Notes: generated by a model from the letters alone, not told the origin. A DNA stretch of 64,000 nt from Streptomyces sp. NRRL WC-3742 (GCF_000720635.1 NZ_JOCF01000007.1:1-64000); one strand, 5' to 3'; shown: positions 16,392 to 25,678, counted from the stretch's first letter. Translations and numbers: made by a program.

Positions 16392-18371
16392 AGCCTGAAC
16401 CAGGGCTGGCAGTTCACCAGGTCCGACGTCAACGGTGCCGAGGCGCCCGGCTTCGACGACTCCGGGTGGGCGGCCGTGAACACCCCGCACACCTGGAACG
16501 CCGCCGACTGCGTCACCAAGACCTACTACCGGGGCATCGGCTGGTACCGGCAGAGCTGCACGGTTCCCGCCGAGCTGGCCGGGCGGATGCTCTACCTGCA
16601 GTTCGCCGGCGTGAACCAGGTCGCGGACGTGTGGGTCAACGGCAAGCACGTCGGCCGGCACAAGGGCGGCTACTCCCGCTTCCGGTTCCCTGTCACGGGA
16701 GTTCTGGTGCCGGGGCAGGACAACGTGATAGCGGTGAAGGTGAACAACGCCCACGACCCGGACATCGCCCCGCTGAGCGCCGACTTCTCGTTCGACGGCG
16801 GCATCTACCGCAACGTCAGCCTGCACGCCGTCGACCCGCTCCAGGTCCAGATGCTCGACCTCGCCGGGCCGGGTGTCTACCTGCGCCAGAGGGACGTCTC
16901 AGCGAACTCGGCGACGGTCACGGTCACCACGAAGCTGTGGAACCACCACACCGACGCACGGTCGGCATCGGTCCGGACGGTCATCACCGACGCGACCGGG
17001 ACGGTGATCGCCGACCAACGCACCGCCGCACGGGAGATGGCTCCCGGTACCGGGGCCGACGTGGTGCAGACCGTCACCGTCAGCCGACCGCGGCTGTGGA
17101 ACGGGGTGACCGACCCCTACCTGTACCAGGCCAATGTCGAGGTCCACGACGCCACCGGCGGAGCCGACACCATCACGGACGCGGTCACCGAGCCGCTCGG
17201 CCTGCGCACCTTCAAGCTCGACCCGGCGACCGGTTTCCACCTTAACGGGAAGCCGCTGGGACTGCACGGCGTCAGCCTGCACCAGGACCTGGCCGACAAG
17301 GGCTGGGCCCTCTCCGACGCCGACCGCGCCCGGGATTTCGATCTCATCCAGGACCTGGGCGCCAACACCGTCCGCATGGCGCACTACCAGCACGACCAGA
17401 ACGACTACAACCTCGCCGACGAGCGCGGCATCGTCGTCTGGGCCGAAATTCCCCTGGTCGACACCGTCACGGCCTCCACCGGGTTCACCGAGAGCACACA
17501 GAACCAGCTCCACGAGCTGATCCGGCAGAACTACAACCACCCCTCGATCGTGTTCTGGGGCATCGGCAACGAGCAGCGCAAGGACGACACCGCGACGAAC
17601 ACCCTGCTCGGATCCCTCGCCGACATCGTCATGGCCGAGGACCCGGACCGGATCTCCGCCTATGCGGACGACAGCGGCACCTGGGACGTCGGGATCCGGC
17701 GGCACTCCCAGACCTTCGGCGGCAACCAGTACTACGGCTGGGACGACGGGGGCTCGATCCACGACGACCTGGGAGAGTGGGCCGACACCGTCCACGAGAA
17801 CGACCCGACCCGCCCGTTGGGCCTGTCCGAGTACGGCGCCGGCGCCAACACCGCCCATCACGCCCTCAACCCGTCCTCGGTCGACGCGGAGAGCCAGTGG
17901 CATCCGGAGGAGTACCAGGCGCTGTTCCACGAGGCGGCCTGGCAACAGCTCGCCACGCGCCCGTTCATCTGGGGAACGTATGTCTGGAACATGTTCGACT
18001 TCGCCTCGTCCTGGCGGAACGAGGGAGGTCAGCCCGGCATCAACGACAAGGGGCTGGTCACCCGTGACCGCGCCGTTCGGAAGGACGCCTTCTACTTCTA
18101 CCGGGCCAACTGGTCCACCGCGCCGACCCTGTACATCACCAGCCGACGCTGGACCCGGCGCACCGATGCGGCAACCGAGTTGAAGGTCTACTCCAACGCC
18201 GACACGGTCTCCGCCACGCTCAACGGCTCGTCCCTCGGCGGCCGGAGCAGCGCGAGCCGCATCTTCCGGTGGACCGGGGTGACCTTGCAACCGGGTCCGA
18301 ACACCGTGGTGGTGACCGCGACGATCAACGGCGAGACCCACACCGACACGGTCACCTGGTCCCTCGCGTAG
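16392..18371 (+). CDS. GH2 family glycosidase (beta-galactosidase/glucuronidase type), 5' end apparently lost
   Basis: Homology to GH2 starts at SLNQGWQFTRSDVNG (base 16392) and continues through the sugar-binding jelly roll (GWYRQSCTVP, DVWVNGKHVGRHKGGYSRF), the Ig-like domain and the TIM barrel. Both catalytic glutamates are present: acid/base in WGIGNEQ (codon 17571) and nucleophile in LGLSEYG (codon 17829). No ATG, GTG or TTG exists in frame between the preceding terminator and 16476, where GTG would begin inside the first domain, and there is no signal peptide or ribosome-binding site. The upstream frame stays open but reads unlike a leader. The gene therefore looks truncated or fused to foreign DNA at its 5' end. 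Other family members of this type are secreted. Substrate unknown. Confidence 0.7.
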   Translation, partial: SLNQGWQFTRSDVNGAEAPGFDDSGWAAVNTPHTWNAADCVTKTYYRGIGWYRQSCTVPAELAGRMLYLQFAGVNQVADVWVNGKHVGRHKGGYSRFRFPVTGVLVPGQDNVIAVKVNNAHDPDIAPLSADFSFDGGIYRNVSLHAVDPLQVQMLDLAGPGVYLRQRDVSANSATVTVTTKLWNHHTDARSASVRTVITDATGTVIADQRTAAREMAPGTGADVVQTVTVSRPRLWNGVTDPYLYQANVEVHDATGGADTITDAVTEPLGLRTFKLDPATGFHLNGKPLGLHGVSLHQDLADKGWALSDADRARDFDLIQDLGANTVRMAHYQHDQNDYNLADERGIVVWAEIPLVDTVTASTGFTESTQNQLHELIRQNYNHPSIVFWGIGNEQRKDDTATNTLLGSLADIVMAEDPDRISAYADDSGTWDVGIRRHSQTFGGNQYYGWDDGGSIHDDLGEWADTVHENDPTRPLGLSEYGAGANTAHHALNPSSVDAESQWHPEEYQALFHEAAWQQLATRPFIWGTYVWNMFDFASSWRNEGGQPGINDKGLVTRDRAVRKDAFYFYRANWSTAPTLYITSRRWTRRTDAATELKVYSNADTVSATLNGSSLGGRSSASRIFRWTGVTLQPGPNTVVVTATINGETHTDTVTWSLA

Positions 18372-18380
18372 TCGCGCCCC

Positions 18381-18422
18381 AAAGGCCCGGGCGAGGTCCT
18401 CCAGGACCTCGCCCGGGCCTTT
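18381..18422. terminator. Bidirectional terminator between convergent genes
   Basis: A perfect 20-bp inverted repeat (AAAGGCCCGGGCGAGGTCCT at 18381-18400, complement at 18403-18422) with a 2-base loop lies between the convergent GH2 and second GH141-like genes. The flanking A and T runs make it effective in both directions. Confidence 0.85.
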
Positions 18423-18438
18423 GGCGTCGGGGCGAGGA

Positions 18439-21435
18439 TCACCTGATGTCGAACCTGTCGACCAACAGGTAGCCGCCGCCGGCCTTGGTGAGGGTGAGGG
18501 TGTGGTGGCCGAGCGTCAGGCCGCCGGCTGAGTAGAGGTTCTGCTGAGCGGCGCGGGTCGCGGAGTAGGCGTTGCGGCTGCCCTGCGAGGTGCCGTCGAG
18601 GGAGACGCTGACCGTGCCCTGATCGGTGTTGGTCTCGGTGAGGTAGTCGATGCCGGTGCCGTAGAACGTGACGGTGACCGCGTCACCGTCGGCGGTCGCG
18701 GCGTGGACGTCGTCGCCGTGGTCGCCGAAGCCGCGGCCGGTGGATGCCTGCCACGAGGATCCCGTGTACTGCAGCGACGGGTGATCGTCGTTGACCGTCC
18801 GGGTGACCTGGAAACCGTCCAGGGTCGCGAAGGCTCCGCTGCTCTTGACGACCTTGACGGTGTGGGAGCCCGGGGTCAGGCCGCTGGTGCTCCAGACGAC
18901 CTGCTGGACCTGGCGGGTATCGGCGTGGGTGTCCACCTGGCCCTGGGAGACACCGTCCAGGTACACGGTGACCAGGCCCTGGTCGGCGCCCTTCTCGCCG
19001 AGCACCTGGATGCCGGTGCCGGTGAAGGTGTAACCGGCGGCGTCACCGTCGGTGGTGGCGACGTGGATGCCGTCGTTGAAGTCGCCGAGGCCACGGTTGC
19101 TGCTGTAGCCCCAGGAGCCACCGGAGTAGGAGATACCGGGATCGTCGTCGTCGATCCGCCCGGTCAGTGGCCTGTACTGCGCTCGCGGGCCGGCGGCGGT
19201 GATGATCGCCTGCGCGGGGGCCGGCCAGGCGCCGTCGGTGACGACGGTGGCCGGCTCGACAGTGGCGCCCTTGCCGTTCTCGGAGAGGGACGTGTCGGAG
19301 TAGTTGCTCTTGACGGTGGTGTCGTGGACCGATCCGTCACTCTGTACGCCGACCCAGGAGCTGGGTGCGATGAAGCGCATCACGTTGTCGTGGACGTCCC
19401 ACCAGGAGCTGCCTTCGTCGAGGTAGACGGAGCAGCAGGCGTGGCTGGCCACGGCCAGGTAGTTGCCGGAGATCACGGATGTGGTGGTGGTGCTCGCGTT
19501 CGTCCCGCTGCCGCTGTTGCCCTGTCCGCCGTTGAGGTAGACGGGGCCGCCGTCGCGGAGGAGGAGCATCACGTTGTGGAGGGAATTGCCGGTGATCCGG
19601 TTGTCCCCGGCGTAGTTCGTGCCGTAGTGGGTGGCCCAGCCCCAGCCCCAGCCGAGGGAGATGCCGGAGTACGGCATGTATCCGATGTCGTTTTCGGCGA
19701 TCGTGACGTTCTGGGTGTAGCCGGCCCAGACCCCGATGGTGTCCTGGTACTGCTGCCCCACGTACGTGATGGTGTTGTCGGTGATGGTGTCGCCGGTGGT
19801 CATCAGCTCGGGGCGGGTCTGGTAGTAGTCGTCGGCCTCGCCCAGGGAGACGCCGCCGCCGGAGGTGTCGGTGATGATGTTGCCGGTGACGGCGGAGTTC
19901 TGGGTGCCGTCGGCGAGGTCGAGGGCGGTGGAGCCGAGGTGGGTGAAGGTGTTGCGCGTGAAGGCGATGGCGTTGCCGCGGTGGACCTGGACCGCGCCGG
20001 GGATGCGGGTCGGGGTCGGGTACTTCGTGGCGGTGTTCCACAGCACCCCGGCCTGGTTGTCGACGTAGCCGGTGGTGGTGGGCTGGTTCCAGGTGTTGTA
20101 GGCGAAGGTGACGCCCTGGAAGGTGATGTTGTGGACCGGCTGGACGGTGTCGGGGATGACGCTGAACCCGTCGACGAGCATCTCGGAGCCGCCGGCCTTC
20201 ACCAGCTTGACGGTGTGCGTGCCCTTGCTCAGCCCGGATACGTCGACGAGCGGCTGCTGGGCGAGCCGGCGGCTGCCCGCAGCGCTCGCTGCCGAGACGG
20301 TCCGGGTCTTGGTGCCGTCGACGTAGACGTCGATGTCGCCCCCGTCGGGGTGCTTCTCGGTCAGGACCTGCACACCGGTGCCGGTGAAGGTGTAGCTGAC
20401 GGAGTCGCCGTCGGTGCTGGTGGCGTGGACGTCGCCGTACAGATCCCCGAAGGAGCCGCGGTCGCCGAGGGCGGTCCATGAGCCCGTGTAGACGGCGTCG
20501 GGGTCGTCGTCGTTCACGGGCGCGATGTGGCCGGGTGTGCCGGAGAGGTCCAGCAGCTCGGCGGCGGTGGGCAGTTGGACGTCGGCGCCGGCGAGGTTCT
20601 CGCCGGCGCGCGGGATGTAGTACAGGTAGCCCGCGTCGCTGTCCAGGTAGAACTGGCCGGGCTGGGTGAGCAGTTGGTACGCGTTCTCGATCCAGGAGAT
20701 GCCGTCGAGCTTCGGCAGGCCGGAGCCGTTGAAGGGGAAGCCCGGATTGGGGACGCTGCTGTTGTTGTTCTTGAAGCAGTCCGCGTTGACGTTGAGGCTG
20801 GAGCCGCCGCTGTCGGTCGCGGTGATGCTCTTCAAGGGGCAGCGCATGTGCTTCCACTCCCTGTTCGCCACCACCTCGATCCGGCTCTGATCGGTGAACG
20901 AGGCGTAGGACGGATCGCTGGTGGTGAACGAGGACCCGGACAGGTCGAAGCCCTGGGGGTTCAGCGGTCCGCGGGCCCGCTGCGCGCGCACTCCGTTGAC
21001 GAACAGCTCCCGGCTCTGCGTGCCGACGGGGACGGACGCGCGCCAGATGTTCTTGGAGCTGTCGTAGGCGCTGAAGCCGGTGACCTGCTGCCCGCCGCTG
21101 AGGACCGGGACCTCGCCGGGGTAGGCGACCCAGTTGACGTTGTGGCCGCCGGTGCCGGAGTCCTGCGGGCCCAGGGCCAGCGGGCTGGTGCGGTGGTAGG
21201 TGCCACCGCGCAGGTAGACGGTGATGTCGGCGGTCATCGAGCCGTTGGCGGACCGGACGGCGTTCTGCGCGCCGTCCAGACTGCAGGGGGCGGTGATGGT
21301 GCATTCGCTGCCGGAGCCGGCCGGCGAGGCGTAGACGACGGTACCCGTGGCGGCCTGCGCGGTGCCGGCAAGCGGCACGGCTGCCAGAAGCAGGACCCCG
21401 GCCGCCAAGCCGGATAGTGCTGCCATTCGTGACAT
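18439..21435 (-). CDS. Secreted GH141-like parallel beta-helix protein with three repeat modules (paralogue)
   Basis: A 998-residue paralogue of the protein at 13231, with the same plan: signal peptide (LAAGVLLLAAVPLAGTAQA), beta-helix opening TVVYASPAGSGSECTITAPC, YPGEVPVLSGGQQVTGF, one module inserted in the helix (about residues 305-425) and two at the C-terminus (about 758-878 and 878-998). Helix rungs around SGNYLAVASHACCSVYLDEG align with its paralogue. AAGGAGCGCC precedes ATG 21435; the open frame continues upstream through the next gene, but only as a shadow. No CATCSGATG motif is visible upstream, so its control may differ. Hydrolase activity is inferred from the GH141-like fold. Confidence 0.75.
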   Translation of the reverse strand: MSRMAALSGLAAGVLLLAAVPLAGTAQAATGTVVYASPAGSGSECTITAPCSLDGAQNAVRSANGSMTADITVYLRGGTYHRTSPLALGPQDSGTGGHNVNWVAYPGEVPVLSGGQQVTGFSAYDSSKNIWRASVPVGTQSRELFVNGVRAQRARGPLNPQGFDLSGSSFTTSDPSYASFTDQSRIEVVANREWKHMRCPLKSITATDSGGSSLNVNADCFKNNNSSVPNPGFPFNGSGLPKLDGISWIENAYQLLTQPGQFYLDSDAGYLYYIPRAGENLAGADVQLPTAAELLDLSGTPGHIAPVNDDDPDAVYTGSWTALGDRGSFGDLYGDVHATSTDGDSVSYTFTGTGVQVLTEKHPDGGDIDVYVDGTKTRTVSAASAAGSRRLAQQPLVDVSGLSKGTHTVKLVKAGGSEMLVDGFSVIPDTVQPVHNITFQGVTFAYNTWNQPTTTGYVDNQAGVLWNTATKYPTPTRIPGAVQVHRGNAIAFTRNTFTHLGSTALDLADGTQNSAVTGNIITDTSGGGVSLGEADDYYQTRPELMTTGDTITDNTITYVGQQYQDTIGVWAGYTQNVTIAENDIGYMPYSGISLGWGWGWATHYGTNYAGDNRITGNSLHNVMLLLRDGGPVYLNGGQGNSGSGTNASTTTTSVISGNYLAVASHACCSVYLDEGSSWWDVHDNVMRFIAPSSWVGVQSDGSVHDTTVKSNYSDTSLSENGKGATVEPATVVTDGAWPAPAQAIITAAGPRAQYRPLTGRIDDDDPGISYSGGSWGYSSNRGLGDFNDGIHVATTDGDAAGYTFTGTGIQVLGEKGADQGLVTVYLDGVSQGQVDTHADTRQVQQVVWSTSGLTPGSHTVKVVKSSGAFATLDGFQVTRTVNDDHPSLQYTGSSWQASTGRGFGDHGDDVHAATADGDAVTVTFYGTGIDYLTETNTDQGTVSVSLDGTSQGSRNAYSATRAAQQNLYSAGGLTLGHHTLTLTKAGGGYLLVDRFDIR

Positions 21436-21539
21436 GGCGCTCCTTGAGGGGTGGGGGTGGGGGCGCTCCTGACGAGGGGCTAGGCCCTCGTCGGGTCGTG
21501 GCCGACCGGCGGCGTTTCGCAGTGCCGGTCGCGTCTGCG

Positions 21540-23162
21540 TCAGCCCGAGAAGTCCTGGGTCATCCAGATCCTTCCGGAGCCGTCCCGGACGATCGAGATG
21601 CCCACGTGGCGGTACGAGCAGCCGAGGATGTTGCGGCGGTGGCCGTCCTCGGGTGCGGTCTCGGCAAGCATGGCGTTCGTCAGGCCGACGGCCATCCCGC
21701 CGATCGCTCCCGGTGTGTTGGCCACCGGTCCGCCGTTGCCGATGTTCTCGGCGGTGGCCGGTCCTCGGGCGCCGAGGTTCGGCTCGCCCGGGCAGGTGTG
21801 GTTCAGTCCGCAGCCGGACAGCATCGCCTGGCTGTGTCCGTTGGCGCTCCGGTTCAGCGCGGTGGTGCGCTGCAGTGCCGGCAGATTCTGCTCGGCGCGT
21901 GCCCGGTTGATGGCCACGAGTACCTGTTCCTCGGGTTCGGCCGCTCCGGCGGAGCCGGTCGTGGACGTCGCCGCCGAGGGGGTGGCCGTTGACGGAGCGG
22001 CCGACGGGGTGGCGGACGCCGCCGGGGAAGGTGTCCCCCGCGATGCCGACGGCGACGTCACGGAGGAGGGAACGGGGGCCGGCCCGGTGGGTGAGGGGGA
22101 GGCGTGCCGGGGGATCGGGTCGGCGGTCACCGGGGCGGAGGCCGCGCCGGTCGGCCGGGGGGTGGCGGCGGGGGAGTCCGGCGCCGACGCGGACGGGAGA
22201 GGCGCGGATCGCGGCGTCGGGTTCCCGGTCTCCGGTTCGAGGACGGCCGCCGTGCCGCCGATCGCCGTCACGGCCACGACGGCCGCGGCGACCTTCGTCT
22301 TCCAGTGGTCCTGCCGGGACTTCGGCTTGCGGTGGGAGGCCCGGCCGTGCGCCTGCGCCGGTCCGGCGGGCACGCCGGGCAGGTTCGACGTGACCTTGCC
22401 GACAAGGCCGACGGGCAGGGGGACCAGCGCCAGCCCGGCCAGGAGGCCCTCGACGGGCACCAGGTCGCTTCCGGCGTCCCGGCAGCGGCGGCAGTCCTGG
22501 GTGTGGCGGGCGATGCGCTTGCGCCAGAGCGGTCCGGGAACGCCGGGCCAGTCGGCCGTGAGGGCCGTGAGGTCCGGGCAGCGCGGGGTGGCGGCCAGCG
22601 CGCGGACGATGCCGCGCGCCGTGTCGAGCTGCTTCTTCATCCGGCCGATCCGCACGGTGACCGCGTGCGCGTTCGCACCCGTCGCGGCGATGAGGTCGGC
22701 CCGGCTCAACTGGCCCGACTCGACCAGCCACCAGAGCGACAGCAGGTCCCGGTGGTCGTCGTCCAGCCAGGCGGCGGCCCGGGCGGTCTCCTGCCGCTGG
22801 CCGGTCAGCCGCAGTTTCCACACCGACAGTTCGGCGAAGTCGGCTTGGGGATCGGGGAGGGTGTCGAAGACATCCTGGGGGTGCGGGTCGGCCTGCCGGG
22901 GCCGGTGGTGGCTGCGGACCTGGTTCATCGTGATCGCCACCAGCCAGGACCGGAAGGCTTCCGGATCGCGCAGGCCGGGCAGGCCGCGGACGACGTGGAG
23001 CATGACGTCCTGCACGGTGTCGTCGACCTCGGCGTCCCGGGCCAGGGCCCGTCCGACGATGTTGTACACGAGCGGGAGGTAGGCGGCGACGACCTCGTCG
23101 AGGGCCGCTCTGTCGCCGTCCCGGGCTGCCGTCACCAGGGTCGTGTCGACATCCGTCACCAT
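21540..23162 (-). CDS. ECF sigma factor fused to anti-sigma zinc motif, membrane helix and extracellular CAP/SCP domain
   Basis: A 540-residue single-chain signalling protein. Residues about 10-85 are sigma region 2 (AAYLPLVYNIVGRAL, DDTVQDVMLHVVRG, AFRSWLVAITMNQV) and about 120-185 region 4. His220, Cys224 and Cys227 form the Hx3Cx2C motif of zinc-binding anti-sigma domains. One membrane helix (about 289-308, KVAAAVVAVTAIGGTAAV) is followed by a Pro/Ser/Thr/Ala-rich wall-spanning linker (about 312-408). Residues 410-540 are a CAP/SCP (PR-1 type) domain with AENIG, GHRRNILGC and the conserved His443, Glu472 and His508. ECF factors with C-terminal anti-sigma and membrane extensions are known in actinobacteria; a CAP output or sensor domain is unusual. 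A possible ECF-type promoter lies upstream. Confidence 0.85.
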   Translation of the reverse strand: MVTDVDTTLVTAARDGDRAALDEVVAAYLPLVYNIVGRALARDAEVDDTVQDVMLHVVRGLPGLRDPEAFRSWLVAITMNQVRSHHRPRQADPHPQDVFDTLPDPQADFAELSVWKLRLTGQRQETARAAAWLDDDHRDLLSLWWLVESGQLSRADLIAATGANAHAVTVRIGRMKKQLDTARGIVRALAATPRCPDLTALTADWPGVPGPLWRKRIARHTQDCRRCRDAGSDLVPVEGLLAGLALVPLPVGLVGKVTSNLPGVPAGPAQAHGRASHRKPKSRQDHWKTKVAAAVVAVTAIGGTAAVLEPETGNPTPRSAPLPSASAPDSPAATPRPTGAASAPVTADPIPRHASPSPTGPAPVPSSVTSPSASRGTPSPAASATPSAAPSTATPSAATSTTGSAGAAEPEEQVLVAINRARAEQNLPALQRTTALNRSANGHSQAMLSGCGLNHTCPGEPNLGARGPATAENIGNGGPVANTPGAIGGMAVGLTNAMLAETAPEDGHRRNILGCSYRHVGISIVRDGSGRIWMTQDFSG

Positions 23163-23208
23163 CCGTCAGACTCCAGACATGCGGGATTTCGAGGGCCTCT
23201 GCACGGGG

Positions 23209-23234
23209 AGACGGGCGGCGACTGCCGAAGTCAC
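23209..23234 (-). promoter_or_regulatory. Possible ECF-type promoter of the sigma-CAP gene
   Basis: On the minus strand GTGAC (23234-23230), a 16-base spacer and CGTCT (23213-23209) resemble the bipartite promoters read by ECF sigma factors, about 50 bases upstream of the start codon. Such factors often activate their own gene. A weak signal by eye. Confidence 0.3.
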
Positions 23235-23359
23235 ACAAAGAGCACGCCTCCGTCGGCAGGGATGCGCGGTGCGACGGGCGCAGCCCGGTGAGCCGCTCAA
23301 CGTCCAAGCGGTGACCGGCTGATGACTTCCCCAGGCCGACGGCTGTTCCGCCGGGAAGT

Positions 23360-23380
23360 AATAGTTAAATTACATTACGA
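23360..23380. promoter_or_regulatory. AT-rich shared element, copy 1
   Basis: AATAGTTAAAT, four variable bases, then TTACGA. The same pattern with TTACAA ends at 51281. Each copy stands 200-275 bases upstream of a minus-strand gene for a protein exposed outside the membrane. In a roughly 70% GC genome an 11-base AT-rich identity is unlikely by chance. Most of 23163-23487 otherwise holds only the possible promoter and a terminator. Confidence 0.35.
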
Positions 23381-23454
23381 CCCGCGGGTTTGCCCAGACC
23401 GGTCGCCGTGAAGTTCGCTCCGGGCCCGGTGATGGCCGTCGCCGCCGGGGAGCG

Positions 23455-23482
23455 CCGGGGAGCGCCGGGCGGCGCTCCCCGG
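23455..23482 (-). terminator. Terminator of the debranching-type enzyme gene
   Basis: A perfect 12-bp inverted repeat (CCGGGGAGCGCC at 23455-23466, complement at 23471-23482) with a 4-base loop stands six bases beyond the stop codon of the minus-strand gene ending at 23488. Confidence 0.7.
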
Positions 23483-23487
23483 GCGGG

Positions 23488-25563
23488 TCAGTGCTCCACC
23501 GTGACCGTGAACCCGCGGGGCGCGCGCAGGTCGACCGCCCCGCTGTGGTCGGTCGTCACCTCGATCGGCAGCCCCGCCACCGTCAGGCCGGTGATCCGCA
23601 GGGACTCGTAGCCGGCCGGGACCCGGCTGCGGATCCACAGCCGCCGGTTGGGCGCGTCGGCCTGGAGGCCGAGCAGCGACTGCAGGACCAGCACGGCGGA
23701 CGCGGCGGCCCACGCCTGCGGCCGGCAGGAGGCCGGGTACGGGACGGGGCGGGCGTACCGGGCGCGCGGGTAGCCGGCGAACAGCTCGGGAAGCCGGTGG
23801 TCGAACGCCGCCGCCGCCCGTACCAGTCCGGTGGCCAGCGGCGCGGCGGCCTCGTGCAGCCCGGCGCGGGCCAGGCCGTGTACGGCGACGGCGCTGTCGT
23901 GCGGCCAGACCGAACCCGTGTGGTAGCCCAGCGGGTTGAAGCCGGCCGCGCCGGCGTCCAGGCTGCGCAGGCCGAAGCCGCTGTCCATGCCCGGGGCGGT
24001 GAGCCGCCGCGCCACCAGGGCCGCTTCCTCGGTGGAGAGCAGCCCAGTGCCGAGCAGGTGGCCCATGTTGGAGGCGACCGAGTCGACCGGGCGCTTGTGC
24101 CGGTCGAGCGCGACCACGGGGTAGCGGCCGTGCTCGTCCTCGGCCCAGAACCGGGCGCGGAAGCGCTCGCGCAGCCGCTGCGCCCACTGGCGCCACCGCT
24201 CGGCGCCCGGGCGGCCGAAGGCGTCCAGCAGCGCGGCCGCCGCGAGCGCCGCCTCGTGGGCGTACGCCTGGACCTCGCTGAGCGCGATCGGGGCGTCGGC
24301 GATCCGGCCGTCACGGAAGCGGATGCTGTCGGAGGAGTCCTTCCAGCCCTGGTTGGACAGGCCCCGGCCGGTGCTGTCCGCGTACTCCAGGAAGCCGTCG
24401 CCGTCCGCGTCGGCGTACGTCCCCAGCCAGTCGAGGGCGGCCTCGGCGTGCGGCAGCAGCTCCTCGACCTCGTGCTCGGGCATGCCCCAGCGCCAGGCGT
24501 CGTGCAGCAGGACGAGCCAGAGCGGGGTGGCGTCGGCGGTGCCGAAGTAGCAGGGCGGCAGCCGGGAGCCGGTGTCCAGGTGCTGCTCGTCGCGCCGGAC
24601 CTCGTGCAGGATCTTGCCGGGCTGCTCCTCGGTGGCCGGGTCGACGGTGCGGCCCTGACGGCGGGCGAGGGTGCGCAGGGTGCCGGCGGCGAGGTCGGTG
24701 CCGAGCGGGAGCATCATCCGGGCCGCCCAGAGCGAGTCCCGGCCGAACAGGGTGAGGAACCAGGGTGCCCCGGCGCCGAGGAAGGTGTCGCCGGGGTGCA
24801 GCGGGTCGGTGAGCAGCAGGCCGCGCAGGTCGCTGTGGGAGCGGGCGATCCAGTGCGCGAGGTCGTGCTCCCTGCCGATCACCGCGGGCGTGGTCCAGGG
24901 GGCGGTGTCGGCGGGCGGTGCGGGGAAGAGGTCGCCGTCGCGGTGTTCGGCGGTGCATTCCAGGACGGCCTGCCAGCTTTCGCCGGGGGCCAGTTCGATC
25001 ACGAAGCCGAGGGTTCCGGTGGCGGCGTCGAGCCGGTCCGGCGCCGGGGTGGCGGTGAGGACGGCGGTGAGCGGGCCGCTGCTCCAGCGCAGGGCGTCGC
25101 CGCCGAGGGCCGTGGGCGCCAGCGGGACGCCGGTGCGGCCCGCCTTGACGGTGTCCATGGTGGCGAAGTCGCTCTCCGCGCGGATGTCCAGGCGCAGCCG
25201 GGCGGTGAGGTCTCCCGCGTTGCGCACGGTGAGGCGTTCGACCAGGCGACCGGGGTGCAGGTCGCGGCGGCGTTCCAGGGTGGTGGCCGGGTCGGCGGTG
25301 CGTTCGGCGAGGCCGCGCAGCACGGTGACGAAGGAGAGCTGCCCGTCCTCACCGTGCGAGGCGGCGACCGGTGCGCCGACGACCGGTGCGCCGGAGATCC
25401 CGGCGACGTCGGCCTCCAGGCGGGAGAGGAACCGGCGGTCCCCGTGGTAGAAGCCCTCGGCGCCCCCGGCGATCCGGCCGTCGGGGCGCGAGGCGCAGAA
25501 GCTCGGGGCCGCCACGGAGAGGCGGGCGTCGTGCAGGAAGGGCTGCAGCTCGATCGCTGACAT
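23488..25563 (-). CDS. Glycogen-debranching-like protein (GDE N-terminal domain plus six-hairpin glycosidase)
   Basis: A 691-residue cytoplasmic protein. The N-terminal part (AELQPFLHD-like start, SRPDGRIAGGAEGFYHGDRR) matches the N-terminal domain of bacterial glycogen-debranching-like enzymes; the C-terminal half is an alpha/alpha six-hairpin fold (GAPWFLTLFGRDSLWAARMM, RDEQHLDTGSRLPPCYFGTA, NPLGYHTGSVWPHDSAVAVH) as in amylo-alpha-1,6-glucosidase relatives. It would trim imported alpha-glucans. ATG 25563 is preferred because GTGGAGACC lies just before it; a TTG at 25605 would add 14 residues. It is divergent from a LacI gene, with two facing operators between, and so is probably co-regulated with the importer and GH13 enzyme on the other side. 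Confidence 0.75.
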   Translation of the reverse strand: MSAIELQPFLHDARLSVAAPSFCASRPDGRIAGGAEGFYHGDRRFLSRLEADVAGISGAPVVGAPVAASHGEDGQLSFVTVLRGLAERTADPATTLERRRDLHPGRLVERLTVRNAGDLTARLRLDIRAESDFATMDTVKAGRTGVPLAPTALGGDALRWSSGPLTAVLTATPAPDRLDAATGTLGFVIELAPGESWQAVLECTAEHRDGDLFPAPPADTAPWTTPAVIGREHDLAHWIARSHSDLRGLLLTDPLHPGDTFLGAGAPWFLTLFGRDSLWAARMMLPLGTDLAAGTLRTLARRQGRTVDPATEEQPGKILHEVRRDEQHLDTGSRLPPCYFGTADATPLWLVLLHDAWRWGMPEHEVEELLPHAEAALDWLGTYADADGDGFLEYADSTGRGLSNQGWKDSSDSIRFRDGRIADAPIALSEVQAYAHEAALAAAALLDAFGRPGAERWRQWAQRLRERFRARFWAEDEHGRYPVVALDRHKRPVDSVASNMGHLLGTGLLSTEEAALVARRLTAPGMDSGFGLRSLDAGAAGFNPLGYHTGSVWPHDSAVAVHGLARAGLHEAAAPLATGLVRAAAAFDHRLPELFAGYPRARYARPVPYPASCRPQAWAAASAVLVLQSLLGLQADAPNRRLWIRSRVPAGYESLRITGLTVAGLPIEVTTDHSGAVDLRAPRGFTVTVEH

Positions 25564-25626
25564 GGTCTCCACATCCTCGTTCCGGGGCTTGACAGTTGCT
25601 TCCAAAGGGGCGCAACCTTTCCGTCA

Positions 25627-25640
25627 TTGGAGCGTTCCAA
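25627..25640. promoter_or_regulatory. LacI-type operator, first copy
   Basis: TTGGAGCGTTCCAA has 12 of 14 symmetrical bases around a central CG, as expected for LacI-family sites. It lies 64 bases upstream of the debranching-type gene. Confidence 0.7.
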
Positions 25641-25678
25641 GACATTAACCCCGCTGATGGGGGAGATGGAACCCCCAC

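Noticed and set aside
22104..23291. Plus-strand 395-residue open frame over the sigma factor gene
   Set aside because: No recognisable domain and strongly Arg/Gly-rich; the minus strand has clear sigma, anti-sigma and CAP motifs.
21436..23307. Upstream extension of the second GH141-like reading frame to a 1622-residue protein
   Set aside because: The added part is an out-of-frame shadow of the sigma-CAP gene; a ribosome-binding site and signal peptide fix the start at 21435.
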